The notes under the pieces are model-generated. The model saw nothing but the letters and a program-made list of their open reading frames with translations. It did not search any database and was not told the origin of the DNA. From NCBI GenBank assembly GCA_020847735.1, contig JADLBL010000005.1:1-48811 (forward strand): a DNA stretch of 48,811 nt, written 5' to 3'. The translations under genes and the position numbers were made by a program. Below are positions 19,492 through 29,449 of the stretch, piece by piece (within the stretch, counting starts at the first letter, position 1; every line of letters starts with the position of its first letter). The stretch is from Candidatus Eisenbacteria bacterium (GTDB lineage Bacteria > Eisenbacteria > RBG-16-71-46).

Positions 19492-19977
19492 ATGCCCACC
19501 CAGCCCGTCCTCGAGCCCGGCGCCGAAGCCCCGGACTTCAGCCTGCGCGGCCCCGGCGGGGTCTTCTATTCGCTGTCGGAGTTCCGCGGCGAGCGCCACG
19601 TGCTGGTGGCGTTCTTCCCGCTCGCGTTTTCGCCCGTGTGCTCGCACCAGCTGCCGGAACTGCAGGCCGCGCTGCCGCAGCTCGAGGCGGCCGGCGTCAC
19701 GGTGCTGGGGGTCAGCGTGGACAGCCACTTCGCGAATGCCGCGTTCGCACGCGCGCTGAAGCTCGGGTTTCCGCTGCTCTCGGACTGGGGCCGCGACACG
19801 AGCCGCGCCTACGGGGTGCTCGATGCGCGCGCCGACACGAGCGGACGCGCGCTGTTCCTGGTGAACCGCGAAGGCCGCCTCGTCTGGAGCGAGATCAGCG
19901 ACGACCCCGAATCGATCGAGCAGGTTCCGAGCCCGGAACGCGCGCTCGCGGCGCTGGCCGCCGCGCCGCGCGACTGA
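19492..19977 (+). CDS. AhpE/BCP-type peroxiredoxin
   Basis: A 161-residue peroxiredoxin that reduces peroxides. The peroxidatic Cys is C50 in FFPLAFSPVC (the PxxxS/TxxC motif). The AhpE-like SHQLPEL follows, and no clear resolving Cys is present, so it is probably a 1-Cys enzyme recycled by an outside thiol. Start ATG 19492 has GGAG five bases upstream; a longer reading from 19444 adds an unlikely leader. The neighbouring thioredoxin-like gene (18297) could be related functionally, but export of that protein argues against direct recycling. Confidence 0.9.
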   Translation: MPTQPVLEPGAEAPDFSLRGPGGVFYSLSEFRGERHVLVAFFPLAFSPVCSHQLPELQAALPQLEAAGVTVLGVSVDSHFANAAFARALKLGFPLLSDWGRDTSRAYGVLDARADTSGRALFLVNREGRLVWSEISDDPESIEQVPSPERALAALAAAPRD

Positions 19978-20002
19978 CGCGCGACGGGCCCGCCGTCCCG
20001 CC

Positions 20003-21358
20003 ATGACGAGCCGCGAAGCGCCCGTGGTGCTGGTCGTCGCGAAGGACGCGACCGGTCCGCGCGCGCTGGTTGCGGCCCTGCGGGCGCGCGGATTCGAGGT
20101 GGTGTTCGCGCACGATGGCGAGAGCGGCCTCGGGGCGCTCGAGAAGGCTGGCCCGAGCGCGGTGGTGTGCGAGTTGCGCTCGTCGCGGATCGACGGGCTC
20201 GCCGTGCTCGCGCGCGCGACCGACCTGCGTCCTTCGCCCGTCGTCGTGCTGGTCAGCGACGGACCCGACTTCGAACTGGCCGTCGAGGCCATGCGCCGCG
20301 GTGCCTGGGACGTGCAGGCACAGCCACTCCACCACGACCGGCTGATCGAAGCACTGCGCCGGGGGCTCGAACATCAGTCGCTCGCCGCGCGTGTCGCACG
20401 CATGGAGGGCGAACTCGACCGACGCTTCGGCCTCGGGGCGCTGGCCGGACCCTCGCGGGCGATCCGGAGGGTGCGCGACCAGGTGCGGCAGGTCGCCTCC
20501 TCGCGCGCGGCGGTGCTGGTCGAGGGCGAGCCGGGGACCGGCAAGAGCGTCGTCGCGCGCGCGCTGCACCGCGCGAGCACGCGCCGCGAGGGGCCGTTCG
20601 TGTGGGTGGACTGCGCCGCGCTGCCCGACTCGCTCGTGGATGCTGAGCTTTTCGGAGCCGCGCCCTCCGGCGGCGCACCCGCTCGGCAGGGCCGCTTCGA
20701 GCAGGCCGACGGCGGCACGCTGTTCCTGGACGGCGTGGACTCGCTGCCGGCGCGGGCGCAGAGCCTGCTGTTGCGCGCGCTCACGGAGCGGGCCGTGACG
20801 CGCCCCGGCGACGCGGCCACCCGGCGCGCGGACGTTCGCGCGGTCGCCGCGACGACACGCGACCTCGCGGCCGACGCGCGCGCGGGCGCGTTCCGCGAGG
20901 ACCTGCTGTTCGCCCTCGGCGTGGTGCGCATCACCCTGCCGCCGTTGCGTGCCCGCCGCGAGGACATCCCCGCGCTGGCCGAGGAGATCCTGCGCGAGAG
21001 CGCTCGCGAGCACGGCCGCCGCCTGCGCCGCCTGACGCGCGGCGCGACGGAGCAACTCGCGGCCTGGGACTGGCCCGGAAACATCACCGAACTCAAGAGC
21101 GCGCTCGAGGGGATGCTCGTCGCCGCGCCCGGCCGCGGGGCGCTCGACGTCAGCGCGCTTCCCGAGCGCCTTCGCGCTCCGGCGCGCGCGGCCGCCCCGC
21201 TGCGCGTCGAGGTGGGCATGACGCTCGCGGAGGCCGAGCGCCAGCTGATCGAGTCCACGTTGCGCCACGCGGGAGGCAGCAAGCCCAGGGCGGCGGCGAT
21301 GCTCGGCATCGGCCTGCGCACGCTCTACCGCAAGCTCGACGACTACTCCGGGCGCTGA
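20003..21358 (+). CDS. Degenerate NtrC-type response regulator (sigma-54 activator-like)
   Basis: A 451-residue protein with receiver, AAA+ and Fis-type HTH domains. The receiver lacks the acidic pair (A13-K14-D15), has Glu57 at the phosphoacceptor position and Gln107 instead of the conserved Lys. In the AAA+ domain Walker A GEPGTGKS (175-182) is intact. However, the GAFTGA sigma-54 loop is replaced by a three-residue-shorter PSGGAPA stretch (221-227), Walker B is LFLDG rather than LFLDE (G244), and the second arginine-finger position is Ala304. The HTH (SKPRAAAMLGIGLRTLYRKL) looks functional. It probably binds DNA but may not activate sigma-54. Compare the intact paralogue at 38210. Confidence 0.9.
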   Translation: MTSREAPVVLVVAKDATGPRALVAALRARGFEVVFAHDGESGLGALEKAGPSAVVCELRSSRIDGLAVLARATDLRPSPVVVLVSDGPDFELAVEAMRRGAWDVQAQPLHHDRLIEALRRGLEHQSLAARVARMEGELDRRFGLGALAGPSRAIRRVRDQVRQVASSRAAVLVEGEPGTGKSVVARALHRASTRREGPFVWVDCAALPDSLVDAELFGAAPSGGAPARQGRFEQADGGTLFLDGVDSLPARAQSLLLRALTERAVTRPGDAATRRADVRAVAATTRDLAADARAGAFREDLLFALGVVRITLPPLRARREDIPALAEEILRESAREHGRRLRRLTRGATEQLAAWDWPGNITELKSALEGMLVAAPGRGALDVSALPERLRAPARAAAPLRVEVGMTLAEAERQLIESTLRHAGGSKPRAAAMLGIGLRTLYRKLDDYSGR

Positions 21359-21482
21359 ACGGCGCCAGCGCGAATGGGTCCGCCCCGCCCGGGCGAGCGG
21401 GGCCGGAATCCACCTCAAGTCGGCCAACGCCCGGCGCCGATAACGCGGCTGGACCGTCAGCCCCGCCACGGAGAATCGCCCG

Positions 21483-22535
21483 ATGGGCCAGCCCGACCCG
21501 ATCGAAGAACCGCCGGACGACGCCACGCCCGCCCCGAAGGACGAGGCGCGCGCCGACTGGCTGTGCGGTCCGGAGGAAGGTCTCGAGGCGGAGCTGCTGC
21601 GGCGCGACGCACACGCGACGCCCGCCCCGAAGCTCTTCCGCCCCGGCGCCGACGCGGCCGCCGAGCCGCCGGCTTCCCACTCGCGGCCGCGGCGGGAGGA
21701 GGGCGCCGAAGAACCCCAGGCCCTGCGACTCGTGCTTCCTCCATCGGCCGAGATGCCGGCGCCACGACTTTCACGGCCCGGCGGCCCCGACGAACCCGGC
21801 GCGGACGCTGCCGGGCTTCCGCTGCCGGGAATCCCGCTCTCGAAGCGGACCGTGCCCGGAGCGCCGGCGGCTCAACCGGACGAACCGGGCACGCTCTCGC
21901 ACGGGCCCACGATGCTGTGGGAGCCGGGCGCCAACAGCGTGCCCATGCTCCACCGCGAAGCACCCGCGACGCCGGCGGCCGGCGCGCGCGCCGCGCAGGC
22001 GGCCGCGGCGAGTCCGCTCGACTTTCCGATGGACGACGCCGAGGAACGCGCGCGAGCGACCCGCGAAGCCGCCGAAGCCGCCGCTGCCGCGGCGGAACTC
22101 GCGGCGCAACCCCACACGGTCGTGGCCCCCGAGGCGTTCGATCTCAAGGACGCACCGGCGCCCTGGTGGATGCAGTTGCCGCAGATGCTGCGCGAGGACC
22201 GCAAGGTGCAGGTGCTCGCCGGCCTGATCGTGGTGCTGCTGATGACGCTGCTGTTCTGGCCGCGCGAAGGGAAGTCGATCTCCATCGCCGGCATCCGCCA
22301 CGACGCCGCGCGCTACGACGGACAGAACGTACGCGTCTCGGGTCGCGTCGGCGAGATCTTCGAGGTGGGTGGCGGCCACGCCTACTACCTGCACCAGGGC
22401 CGCGACACGCTGGTCGTGTTCACGCGCAGCCGGACACCGCGCCGCGGCCAGGGCGTCACCGTCTTCGGCATGCTCAGCACCGGCTACCTGAACGGCCAGG
22501 CCGGCACCGCGCTCTTCGAGGCGCCGAAGCACTGA
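21483..22535 (+). CDS. Membrane-anchored protein with long disordered N terminus and C-terminal OB-like domain
   Basis: A 350-residue protein of unknown function. Residues 1-235 are Pro/Ala/Glu-rich and low in complexity, so probably disordered and cytoplasmic. One membrane segment follows a Trp-Trp (near residues 241-259, VLAGLIVVLLMTLLFW). The outside C-terminal 90 residues look like a small OB-fold or SH3-like barrel, with alternating strands in GQNVRVSGRVGEIFEVGGGHAYYL and VTVFGMLSTG. ATG 21483 gives the frame its N terminus; no Shine-Dalgarno is strong. It follows the degenerate regulator, in the same direction, by 124 bases. Confidence 0.7.
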   Translation: MGQPDPIEEPPDDATPAPKDEARADWLCGPEEGLEAELLRRDAHATPAPKLFRPGADAAAEPPASHSRPRREEGAEEPQALRLVLPPSAEMPAPRLSRPGGPDEPGADAAGLPLPGIPLSKRTVPGAPAAQPDEPGTLSHGPTMLWEPGANSVPMLHREAPATPAAGARAAQAAAASPLDFPMDDAEERARATREAAEAAAAAAELAAQPHTVVAPEAFDLKDAPAPWWMQLPQMLREDRKVQVLAGLIVVLLMTLLFWPREGKSISIAGIRHDAARYDGQNVRVSGRVGEIFEVGGGHAYYLHQGRDTLVVFTRSRTPRRGQGVTVFGMLSTGYLNGQAGTALFEAPKH

Positions 22536-22913
22536 GGTGCCCGCCGGCGGCGCCGCCGCCGCGCTGACGCTCCGCGCGCGAAGGCCGTCGTCCCCCACTG
22601 CGGCAAGCCGACCCGATCGCCAGACGCGCGTTGCCATTCTGGCAAGACAACCATTGGCCGGCTCCTGTCCGCCGGGCTTGCCACGGCCTAAACCATTGTA
22701 ATTACGCGCGTGAAAGAGTTGGCAACAATCCAACTTGAGCGACCGTCGCGTGCACATTAGTTTGTGCGGCGTTGGGCGCCGCGAAGGATTCAACCCTCGC
22801 AGGCCGGCCCATTCGAATCGCCGACACAACAACGCCACGCGCATTCGCGACCGCTTCGCGCGGCCCGACGCGATGCGGGCGGCGAACCCACCCATCACGA
22901 GGAGGAATCTGCG
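22536..22913. promoter_or_regulatory. groESL control region with TTGCCA palindromes, no CIRCE
   Basis: No gene is present here. TTGCCA-TTC-TGGCAA (22631-22645) is a perfect 6-3-6 palindrome, and a further CTTGCCA half-site lies at 22677-22683. AGTTGG-N7-CCAACT (22717-22735) is a second inverted repeat. Possible core promoter parts are TTGAGC (22735-22740) with TAGTTT (22758-22763) 17 bases on; the match is weak. The HrcA operator CIRCE (TTAGCACTC-N9-GAGTGCTAA) is absent. Heat-shock control by another factor is possible, but unproven. A strong GGAGGAA site precedes groES. Confidence 0.45.
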
Positions 22914-23204
22914 ATGAACGTCCAGCCTCTCGCCGACCGCATCCTGGTCCGCCGGATCGAGGAGCAGGAGACGATCCGCGGCGGCATCATCATTCCGGAC
23001 ACCGCGAAGGAGAAGCCGCAGGAGGGTGAAGTGGTCGCCGTCGGACCCGGCCGCCTGACGGAGGACGGCAAGCGGATCGCGCCCGAGGTCAAGAAGGGCG
23101 ATCGCGTGCTGATCGGCAAGTACAGCGGCACCGACGTGAAGATCGAAGGCACCGAGTACGTGATCCTGCGCGAGGACGAAGTCCTCGGCGTTCTCAGCAA
23201 GTAA
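22914..23204 (+). CDS. groES: Co-chaperonin GroES
   Basis: The 96-residue heptameric lid of the GroEL chaperonin. Family hallmarks are the N-terminal [10 protein letters not shown] strand, the mobile loop with its [13 protein letters not shown] segment (residues 23-35), and the C-terminal [13 protein letters not shown]. Start ATG 22914 is preceded by GGAGGAA. It forms the usual two-gene operon with groEL, 60 bases downstream, which has its own GAGGAG site. Confidence 0.98.
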   Translation: MNVQPLADRILVRRIEEQETIRGGIIIPDTAKEKPQEGEVVAVGPGRLTEDGKRIAPEVKKGDRVLIGKYSGTDVKIEGTEYVILREDEVLGVLSK

Positions 23205-24905
<1,701 letters not shown>

Positions 24906-24940
24906 TCCGAGCTTCCGCCACGGCGGCACCAGACGGACGA

Positions 24941-24980
24941 ACGGTCCCGGGAATGGATTCCCGGGACCGTTTCGTTCTTA
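24941..24980 (+). terminator. Rho-independent terminator of groESL
   Basis: ACGGTCCCGGGAA (24941-24953) and its perfect complement (24958-24970) form a 13-bp stem with a TGGA loop, followed by TTCGTTCTTA. The T-rich tail overlaps the stop codon of the convergent GNAT gene, so the hairpin may serve both strands. Confidence 0.88.
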
Positions 24981-25463
24981 GTCGCCGCCGGCCTCGCGCG
25001 TCATCTCGACCATTGTGTGGCGAAAACCGAGCCGCTCGAACAGCCGCTGAGCGGACTCGTTGCGCGCGGCGCTCAGCAGCACGACGCGGGGCGCGCCCCG
25101 GGTTTCGAGCCAGCGAATCGCGGCGCGCACGAGTCGCGAACCTGCCCCTGCCCCCCGCTCCGCCGGGTCCACGAACACGTCGTGCAGGTAGCCGCAGGCG
25201 GCGCGCAGTTCCTTCCAGCTCGTGGGCTCGAGGCCCGCGTACGCGTACCCGATCACGCACCCGGCGCGCTCGGCGACGAGCACCACGCACTCCGGTTCGG
25301 CGAGCTGCGAGACGAGGAACCTTCCGTAGCCGGCCTCGGGGTTTTCCCCCCGCATGAACCGCAGCGGATCGAACTCGTGGTGCTGGCGCATCAGCGCCCC
25401 GCCGTAGCGGCCGAGCGCCTGTTCGTCGGCCGGCGTCGCCGGGCGGACCCTGGGCTCTTCCAA
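24978..25463 (-). CDS. GNAT-family N-acetyltransferase
   Basis: A 161-residue acetyl-CoA-dependent acyltransferase. The GNAT fold shows the beta-4 strand VIGYAYAGLE, the acetyl-CoA loop VDPAERGAGAGSRLVRAA (motif A, R/Q-x-x-G-x-G/A near residues 98-110), and the late NESAQRLFERLGF helix (motif B). The acceptor substrate cannot be predicted. Start ATG 25463 gives the normal beta-1 (VRPATPADEQAL). It converges on groEL at the shared terminator and lies 57 bases downstream of the deoD stop, in the same direction. Confidence 0.88.
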   Translation of the reverse strand: MEEPRVRPATPADEQALGRYGGALMRQHHEFDPLRFMRGENPEAGYGRFLVSQLAEPECVVLVAERAGCVIGYAYAGLEPTSWKELRAACGYLHDVFVDPAERGAGAGSRLVRAAIRWLETRGAPRVVLLSAARNESAQRLFERLGFRHTMVEMTREAGGD

Positions 25464-25520
25464 GACGCCTCCCTCGCGCCGGTCGCGGACCCGCCGGCCT
25501 CCCGGGCGGGAACGCGCGGG

Positions 25521-26246
25521 TTACCGGCCCGGAACGGGCTCCGCGAGCGCCGTCGCCAGCGCGATCCGGATCATCGCGTCGAAGCTCGTGCGCCGCGCGT
25601 CCGGCGGAAGGTGCTCCCCGCGGCGGATGTGGTCCGACACGGTCAGCAGCGTGAGCGCCCGCACGCCGTACTCGGCCGCCATGCCGTAGAGACCGGCGGC
25701 CTCCATCTCGACGCCGAGAATGCCGAACTTCTCGACCACGTCGAAGATTTCCGGTTGCGGCGTGTAGAAGAAGTCGGTCGAGAACACGTTGCCCACGCGC
25801 ACCGGAACCCCGGCCGCACGCGCGGCGGACACCGCGCGCTCGACCAGCCCGAAATCGGCGAGGGCGGCGAAGTCGTGACCGAGGAACCGCACGCGGTTCA
25901 CCTTCGAGTCGGTCGAGGCCCCGAGGGCGACGATGACGTCGCCGAGCTTCACGTCACCCGCCAGCGCCCCGCAGCTGCCGACGCGAATCAGCGACTTGAC
26001 GCCATACTCGCGCACCAGCTCGGTGGCGTAGATCGAGCACGACGGAATGCCCATGCCGTGCGACATGACCGAGACGGCCCTGCCCTGGAACGTGCCGGTG
26101 TATCCCCAGGCGTTGCGCACCTCGGTCACCCGCCGGGCGTCCTTGAGGAAGGTGTTGGCGATGTGCTCGGCGCGCTGGGGATCGCCGGGCATGAGGACGA
26201 TGTCGGCGAAGTCGCCGGGCCGGGCGCTGATGTGCGGTGTGGACAT
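25521..26246 (-). CDS. deoD: Purine-nucleoside phosphorylase, DeoD type
   Basis: A 241-residue hexameric purine nucleoside phosphorylase, which splits purine (deoxy)nucleosides with phosphate for salvage. Visible residues are H5 at the N terminus, the phosphate loop [15 protein letters not shown], the ribose-site EMEAAGLY, and the catalytic Asp in TVSDHIRRG. Start ATG 26246 has no Shine-Dalgarno; the -10-like TAAAGT (26260-26255) is only eight bases upstream, so the mRNA may be leaderless. The downstream neighbour is a GNAT gene. Confidence 0.95.
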   Translation of the reverse strand: MSTPHISARPGDFADIVLMPGDPQRAEHIANTFLKDARRVTEVRNAWGYTGTFQGRAVSVMSHGMGIPSCSIYATELVREYGVKSLIRVGSCGALAGDVKLGDVIVALGASTDSKVNRVRFLGHDFAALADFGLVERAVSAARAAGVPVRVGNVFSTDFFYTPQPEIFDVVEKFGILGVEMEAAGLYGMAAEYGVRALTLLTVSDHIRRGEHLPPDARRTSFDAMIRIALATALAEPVPGR

Positions 26247-26283
26247 GGGCGGGGACTTTACCGGATTGCGGCCCGCTCCGCAG

Positions 26284-26313
26284 TTGACCCGCGGGAGCGC
26301 GGACGACTAGCCT
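26284..26313 (+). promoter_or_regulatory. Candidate promoter of the transglutaminase-like gene
   Basis: TTGACC (26284-26289) and TAGCCT (26308-26313) are 18 bases apart, matching the TTG-N17/18-TAGSCT pattern seen elsewhere in the window. ATG 26438 lies about 118 bases beyond the expected start; the leader contains a GCGGCCC-CC-GGGCCGC repeat. Confidence 0.45.
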
Positions 26314-26437
26314 TTTCGCCTCTCGAAACCGTGCGGGCGTCCCCCCGGGGGGCTCCCGGGCCCGAGTCCGGCGCGGCCCCCGGGCCGCAGGGCGGTGCGG
26401 ACTTCCGACCGAACACAGGGCAACCGGAGGCGATTCC

Positions 26438-27301
26438 ATGGCGGGCGTGAACGGCGGGAGCCCGGGGCGAAGGATCGCCCTCGTGGCCGTGCTGTTCGCG
26501 AGCCTCCTGCCGGCGGCAGGGTTCGCCCTGCGGCAGCGCGGAGAGGACGCGGCCGTGGACCGCTACCTGCGCGCCCACGATCTTGCCGGGCTGCCGGTGA
26601 CGCAGGCGACGGCCGTACGGGTGGCGCGGACGGTGCGCGCCGACTTCGTGTGCGACCGGGCGAAGTGGAAGTCGCTGGACTACGCGCACCGGCCCTTCCT
26701 GCGCCACGAGACCGCCTGGCTGCTGGCCGCGCGCGAGGGCCTGTGCGGCGAGGGCACGCGCGTGATCGTCAGCCTGCTGCAGCGTCTCGGCTTCGACGCC
26801 ACACGCGTCACGCTCTACGACCGGCGCCTCCAGGGCGTGCACACGCTCGTTTCGATCCGGCTCGGCGGACGCGAGATCCTCGTGGACTCGATCAACAGCG
26901 CCGACAGCGTCACGCAACTGCTCGACCGCGGCGACACCTCGACCCGGGATTTCCGGGTCGCCGGCTATTCCGGCGACGTCCTCGACCGCGACGCCATGAC
27001 GCGGGCGCTGGCCGAACGCGACACGGCCGACGCCGACCCGCTGCGTGCGCATTTTTTCGGCGCGTACCGCGTGTACTCGTACGAAGCGCTGCCGATGTCC
27101 AAGCTGCTCGCCCGCGCGGGCCTGAACTGGCGCGTCTTCAATCTTTCCCGTCCGCCGGCGTGGATGTCCGTCCTCGCCGAGCGGCCCTTCGCGATCAAGG
27201 CGGTGGCGGCGCTGGCCCTCGCGGTCGTGTTCGACGCGGTCGTGCTGGCGTGGGTGGTGGCGCGCCGCCGCGCGCGCCGCCGCCCCGCCGCGCACGCTTG
27301 A
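26438..27301 (+). CDS. Membrane-anchored transglutaminase-like protein
   Basis: A 287-residue protein with an N-terminal membrane segment or uncleaved signal (12-30) and a second one near the C terminus (about 252-273), followed by a strongly basic tail. Between them is a transglutaminase/cysteine-protease-like core: C103 in EGLCGEGTR, H135 in GVHTLVSI and D150 in ILVDSIN, spaced as in the Cys-His-Asp triad. It may cleave or crosslink peptides on the outer side of the membrane. Start ATG 26438 is preceded by CGGAGG. The target is unknown. A methyltransferase gene follows. Confidence 0.75.
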   Translation: MAGVNGGSPGRRIALVAVLFASLLPAAGFALRQRGEDAAVDRYLRAHDLAGLPVTQATAVRVARTVRADFVCDRAKWKSLDYAHRPFLRHETAWLLAAREGLCGEGTRVIVSLLQRLGFDATRVTLYDRRLQGVHTLVSIRLGGREILVDSINSADSVTQLLDRGDTSTRDFRVAGYSGDVLDRDAMTRALAERDTADADPLRAHFFGAYRVYSYEALPMSKLLARAGLNWRVFNLSRPPAWMSVLAERPFAIKAVAALALAVVFDAVVLAWVVARRRARRRPAAHA

Positions 27302-27374
27302 CGGCGCGTCCGGCGCACCCGACCTTCGCCGCCCGCAACGTCCTGCTCGTCACGCTTCGTTCCCCGAGGGCCGA

Positions 27375-28076
27375 ATGGGTTCCCTGCGAGAGTTCGCGGT
27401 CCGCCTCGCCGACTACGAAAACCCCCGCTCGCTGGGTTCGCGACTCCGCCGCCGCCGCCTGCGGCCGCTGCTCGGCCTGCTGACCCGCCTCCACGCGCGC
27501 CACGGCGAGGTGCGCGTGCTCGACGTGGGCGGGACGCGCGAGTACTGGTCCATCCTGCCCGATTCGGCGTGGAGCACGTTCCGACTGCACGTCTCGGTGC
27601 TCAACCTGCCGGGCATGGCGCGCGGCGCCGAAGACGGGCGCTTCGCGTTCCTCGAAGGGGATGGCTGCAACCTCGCGGGCATCGGTCCGGAGGCGTTTCA
27701 CCTCGCGCACTCGAACTCGGCGATCGAACACGTCGGCGAGTGGCCGCGCATGGCGGCGTTCGCCTCCGAGCTGCGCCGCGTCGCCGCCGCCTACTACGTG
27801 CAGACACCGTACTTCTGGTCGCCGTTCGAGCCGCACTTCATGTGGCCGTTCTTCCACTGGCTGCCGATTCCGCTGCGCGCGAGGCTGCTCATGTCCACGG
27901 ACCTCGGCCAGTACGACCGGCGCCACGACGCGGCCGAGGCCATCCGGCTCGTCGAGGAAGTGCGCCTGGTGGACGGCTGGATGATGCGGGCGCTGTTCCC
28001 CGAGGCGCGCTTCGAGATCGAACGCGTGCTGCTCGTGCCCAAGTCCATCATCGCCATCGGCGAACCGCGCGCCTGA
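27375..28076 (+). CDS. Class I SAM-dependent methyltransferase-like protein
   Basis: A 233-residue protein. The SAM-binding strand-loop VRVLDVGGTREYW (near residues 47-59) corresponds to motif I; FLEGDGCNL and the acidic/His motif SNSAIEHVGEW (near 114-124) correspond to later motifs, as in Methyltransf_11. The region YYVQTPYFWSPFEPHFMWPFFHWLP is rich in aromatics and may form a membrane-facing or acceptor surface, similar to glycan- or lipid-modifying enzymes. Start ATG 27375 follows GAGGG. It is convergent with the lipoprotein gene at 28108. The substrate is unknown. Confidence 0.78.
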   Translation: MGSLREFAVRLADYENPRSLGSRLRRRRLRPLLGLLTRLHARHGEVRVLDVGGTREYWSILPDSAWSTFRLHVSVLNLPGMARGAEDGRFAFLEGDGCNLAGIGPEAFHLAHSNSAIEHVGEWPRMAAFASELRRVAAAYYVQTPYFWSPFEPHFMWPFFHWLPIPLRARLLMSTDLGQYDRRHDAAEAIRLVEEVRLVDGWMMRALFPEARFEIERVLLVPKSIIAIGEPRA

Positions 28077-28107
28077 CGCCCCGGAGGGCGGCGGCGCGCG
28101 GGCCGGT

Positions 28108-29046
28108 TCACAGCCGGATGGTGAACTCCTGGACGGCCTCGCCACCGCCGGGGTCGGTCGCGCGCAGGCGCACGGAGTGCTCGCCGCGCCGATCGGCGCC
28201 CGTCGGCAGTTCCCAGCGCACGTCGCCCTGCGGGCTGACCGTCATTCCCGCGGGCCCCTGCACCAGCGAATAGACGAGCGGGTCGCCATCCGGGTCGGAG
28301 GCGCTGGCGCGGTACTCGAACGTCGCGTCGGCGGCCTTCGGGGCCAGCGGCTGCGACGTGAACGCCGGCGGGTGGTTCTCCAGGGTGAAGGCGGCGGTCG
28401 CTTCGAGCGACGCGGCGTCCTCGTCGTGCGCGACCGCGCTGAGCTCCACGCGATCGCCGCGCGCGAGCCGGGCGGCGGGGAGGCTCGTGCCGTTCGCGCC
28501 GCGGACCGGTTCGCCGTTCACCGACCAGCGGCATTCGAGACGCGGGGTGTCGCCGTCGGGATCCACGCTCTCGGCCCTCGCGCGCAACTGGGGGCCGGCC
28601 GGGTCGTTCTCGAGCGCGATGCCGAGGTTCGTGATGCGCGGGGCGGAGTTCTCGATCCTCGTCTCGGCGCTCAGCTCGCGGGCGTGGCCGCCGGCGGCCG
28701 CGGGCACCGTGACCCACACGGCGATCCGGTCTCCCTTCGAGAAGTTCGACGGCTCGAGCTCGGGGCCGGTGACGCCTTCGAGCTGTCGGCCGTTGCGTCG
28801 CCATTCGAAGCGCAAGGTCGCCGGGTCGGGCCCGTCCTCTCCGAGCGTGGCCAGCAACCGCGTGCCCGAGAACGCGGGCGCCGGCGAGAGGCGCAGCGTC
28901 GCGCCGCCGTAGCCCGCGGAGAGGGCCGCGGTGCGCGGCGACTGCGCGCAACCGGCCGACAACAGGCAGGCCAGCGCGAGCACGGCGGCGGCCGCGAGCG
29001 GCTTTTCCGTGCCGGGGCCCCGGGCTTCCGTGCGCGCGGCGGTCAT
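28108..29046 (-). CDS. Lipoprotein with cadherin/PKD-like repeats, distal gene of pilus operon
   Basis: A 312-residue lipoprotein: signal segment AAVLALACLLSAGC with lipidated C33. The rest is a run of beta-sandwich repeats. Each bears the linker NxxPxI/F (ENSAPRI, ENHPPAF) and the calcium-type Asp motif DPDGDTP or DPDGDPL, as in PKD or He_PIG/cadherin-like domains. It could be a surface partner of PilY1. Start ATG 29046 overlaps the stop of the preceding gene (ATGA). It is the last gene of the fimT-pilVWX-pilY1 operon, in the position where pilE often sits in other species. The role is inferred from position. Confidence 0.77.
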   Translation of the reverse strand: MTAARTEARGPGTEKPLAAAAVLALACLLSAGCAQSPRTAALSAGYGGATLRLSPAPAFSGTRLLATLGEDGPDPATLRFEWRRNGRQLEGVTGPELEPSNFSKGDRIAVWVTVPAAAGGHARELSAETRIENSAPRITNLGIALENDPAGPQLRARAESVDPDGDTPRLECRWSVNGEPVRGANGTSLPAARLARGDRVELSAVAHDEDAASLEATAAFTLENHPPAFTSQPLAPKAADATFEYRASASDPDGDPLVYSLVQGPAGMTVSPQGDVRWELPTGADRRGEHSVRLRATDPGGGEAVQEFTIRL

Positions 29047-29438
29047 CGGGGCGCGTCGGCCGGTTCGATGCCGGTGGTGCCGCGCGTGCTCCAGGCGGCG
29101 GGGCGCACGATGACGCTCTGGACGATGAACGTCTCGCGCACCCGGACGCCCGAGACGGTCGCCACGCGGTCGAAATACGAAGTGCCGGACGGCATGGCGC
29201 CGCGGCCGAGCTCGAAGATGCGCACGTCGGGCGCGACCCGGTAGGTGACACCGTCCACCCGCATCTCGGAGGCGATCGGGCCGTTCAGCTGGCCGGAGAA
29301 CGTGGTCACGCGCGACTGCAGGCGCGGGCTCGCGAGGGTGCGGCGCAGCCGCGCGTTCTCGCCGGCGACCGCGGCGGTGACGAGCGCCGCCGTGGACGCG
29401 AGCGCGAGGACAAGGATGACGCCGGAAGTGTGGCGCAT
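29043..29438 (-). CDS. Small exported protein in pilus operon
   Basis: A 131-residue protein of unknown function. An N-terminal hydrophobic segment (residues 6-25, GVILVLALASTAALVTAAVAG) acts as signal or anchor. The remainder is beta-rich (VDGVTYRVAPDVRIFELG; VSGVRVRETFIVQSVIVR), resembling a small OB-like or barrel fold. The start is ATG 29438 with AGAGGAG upstream. It starts 11 bases after the pilY1 stop and overlaps the lipoprotein gene start, so it is cotranscribed. It could be a pilus-assembly accessory protein. Confidence 0.68.
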   Translation of the reverse strand: MRHTSGVILVLALASTAALVTAAVAGENARLRRTLASPRLQSRVTTFSGQLNGPIASEMRVDGVTYRVAPDVRIFELGRGAMPSGTSYFDRVATVSGVRVRETFIVQSVIVRPAAWSTRGTTGIEPADAPR

Positions 29439-29449
29439 GGTCGCTCCTC

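Noticed and set aside
22536-22913. CIRCE operator before groES
   Set aside because: No TTAGCACTC-N9-GAGTGCTAA or close variant is present.
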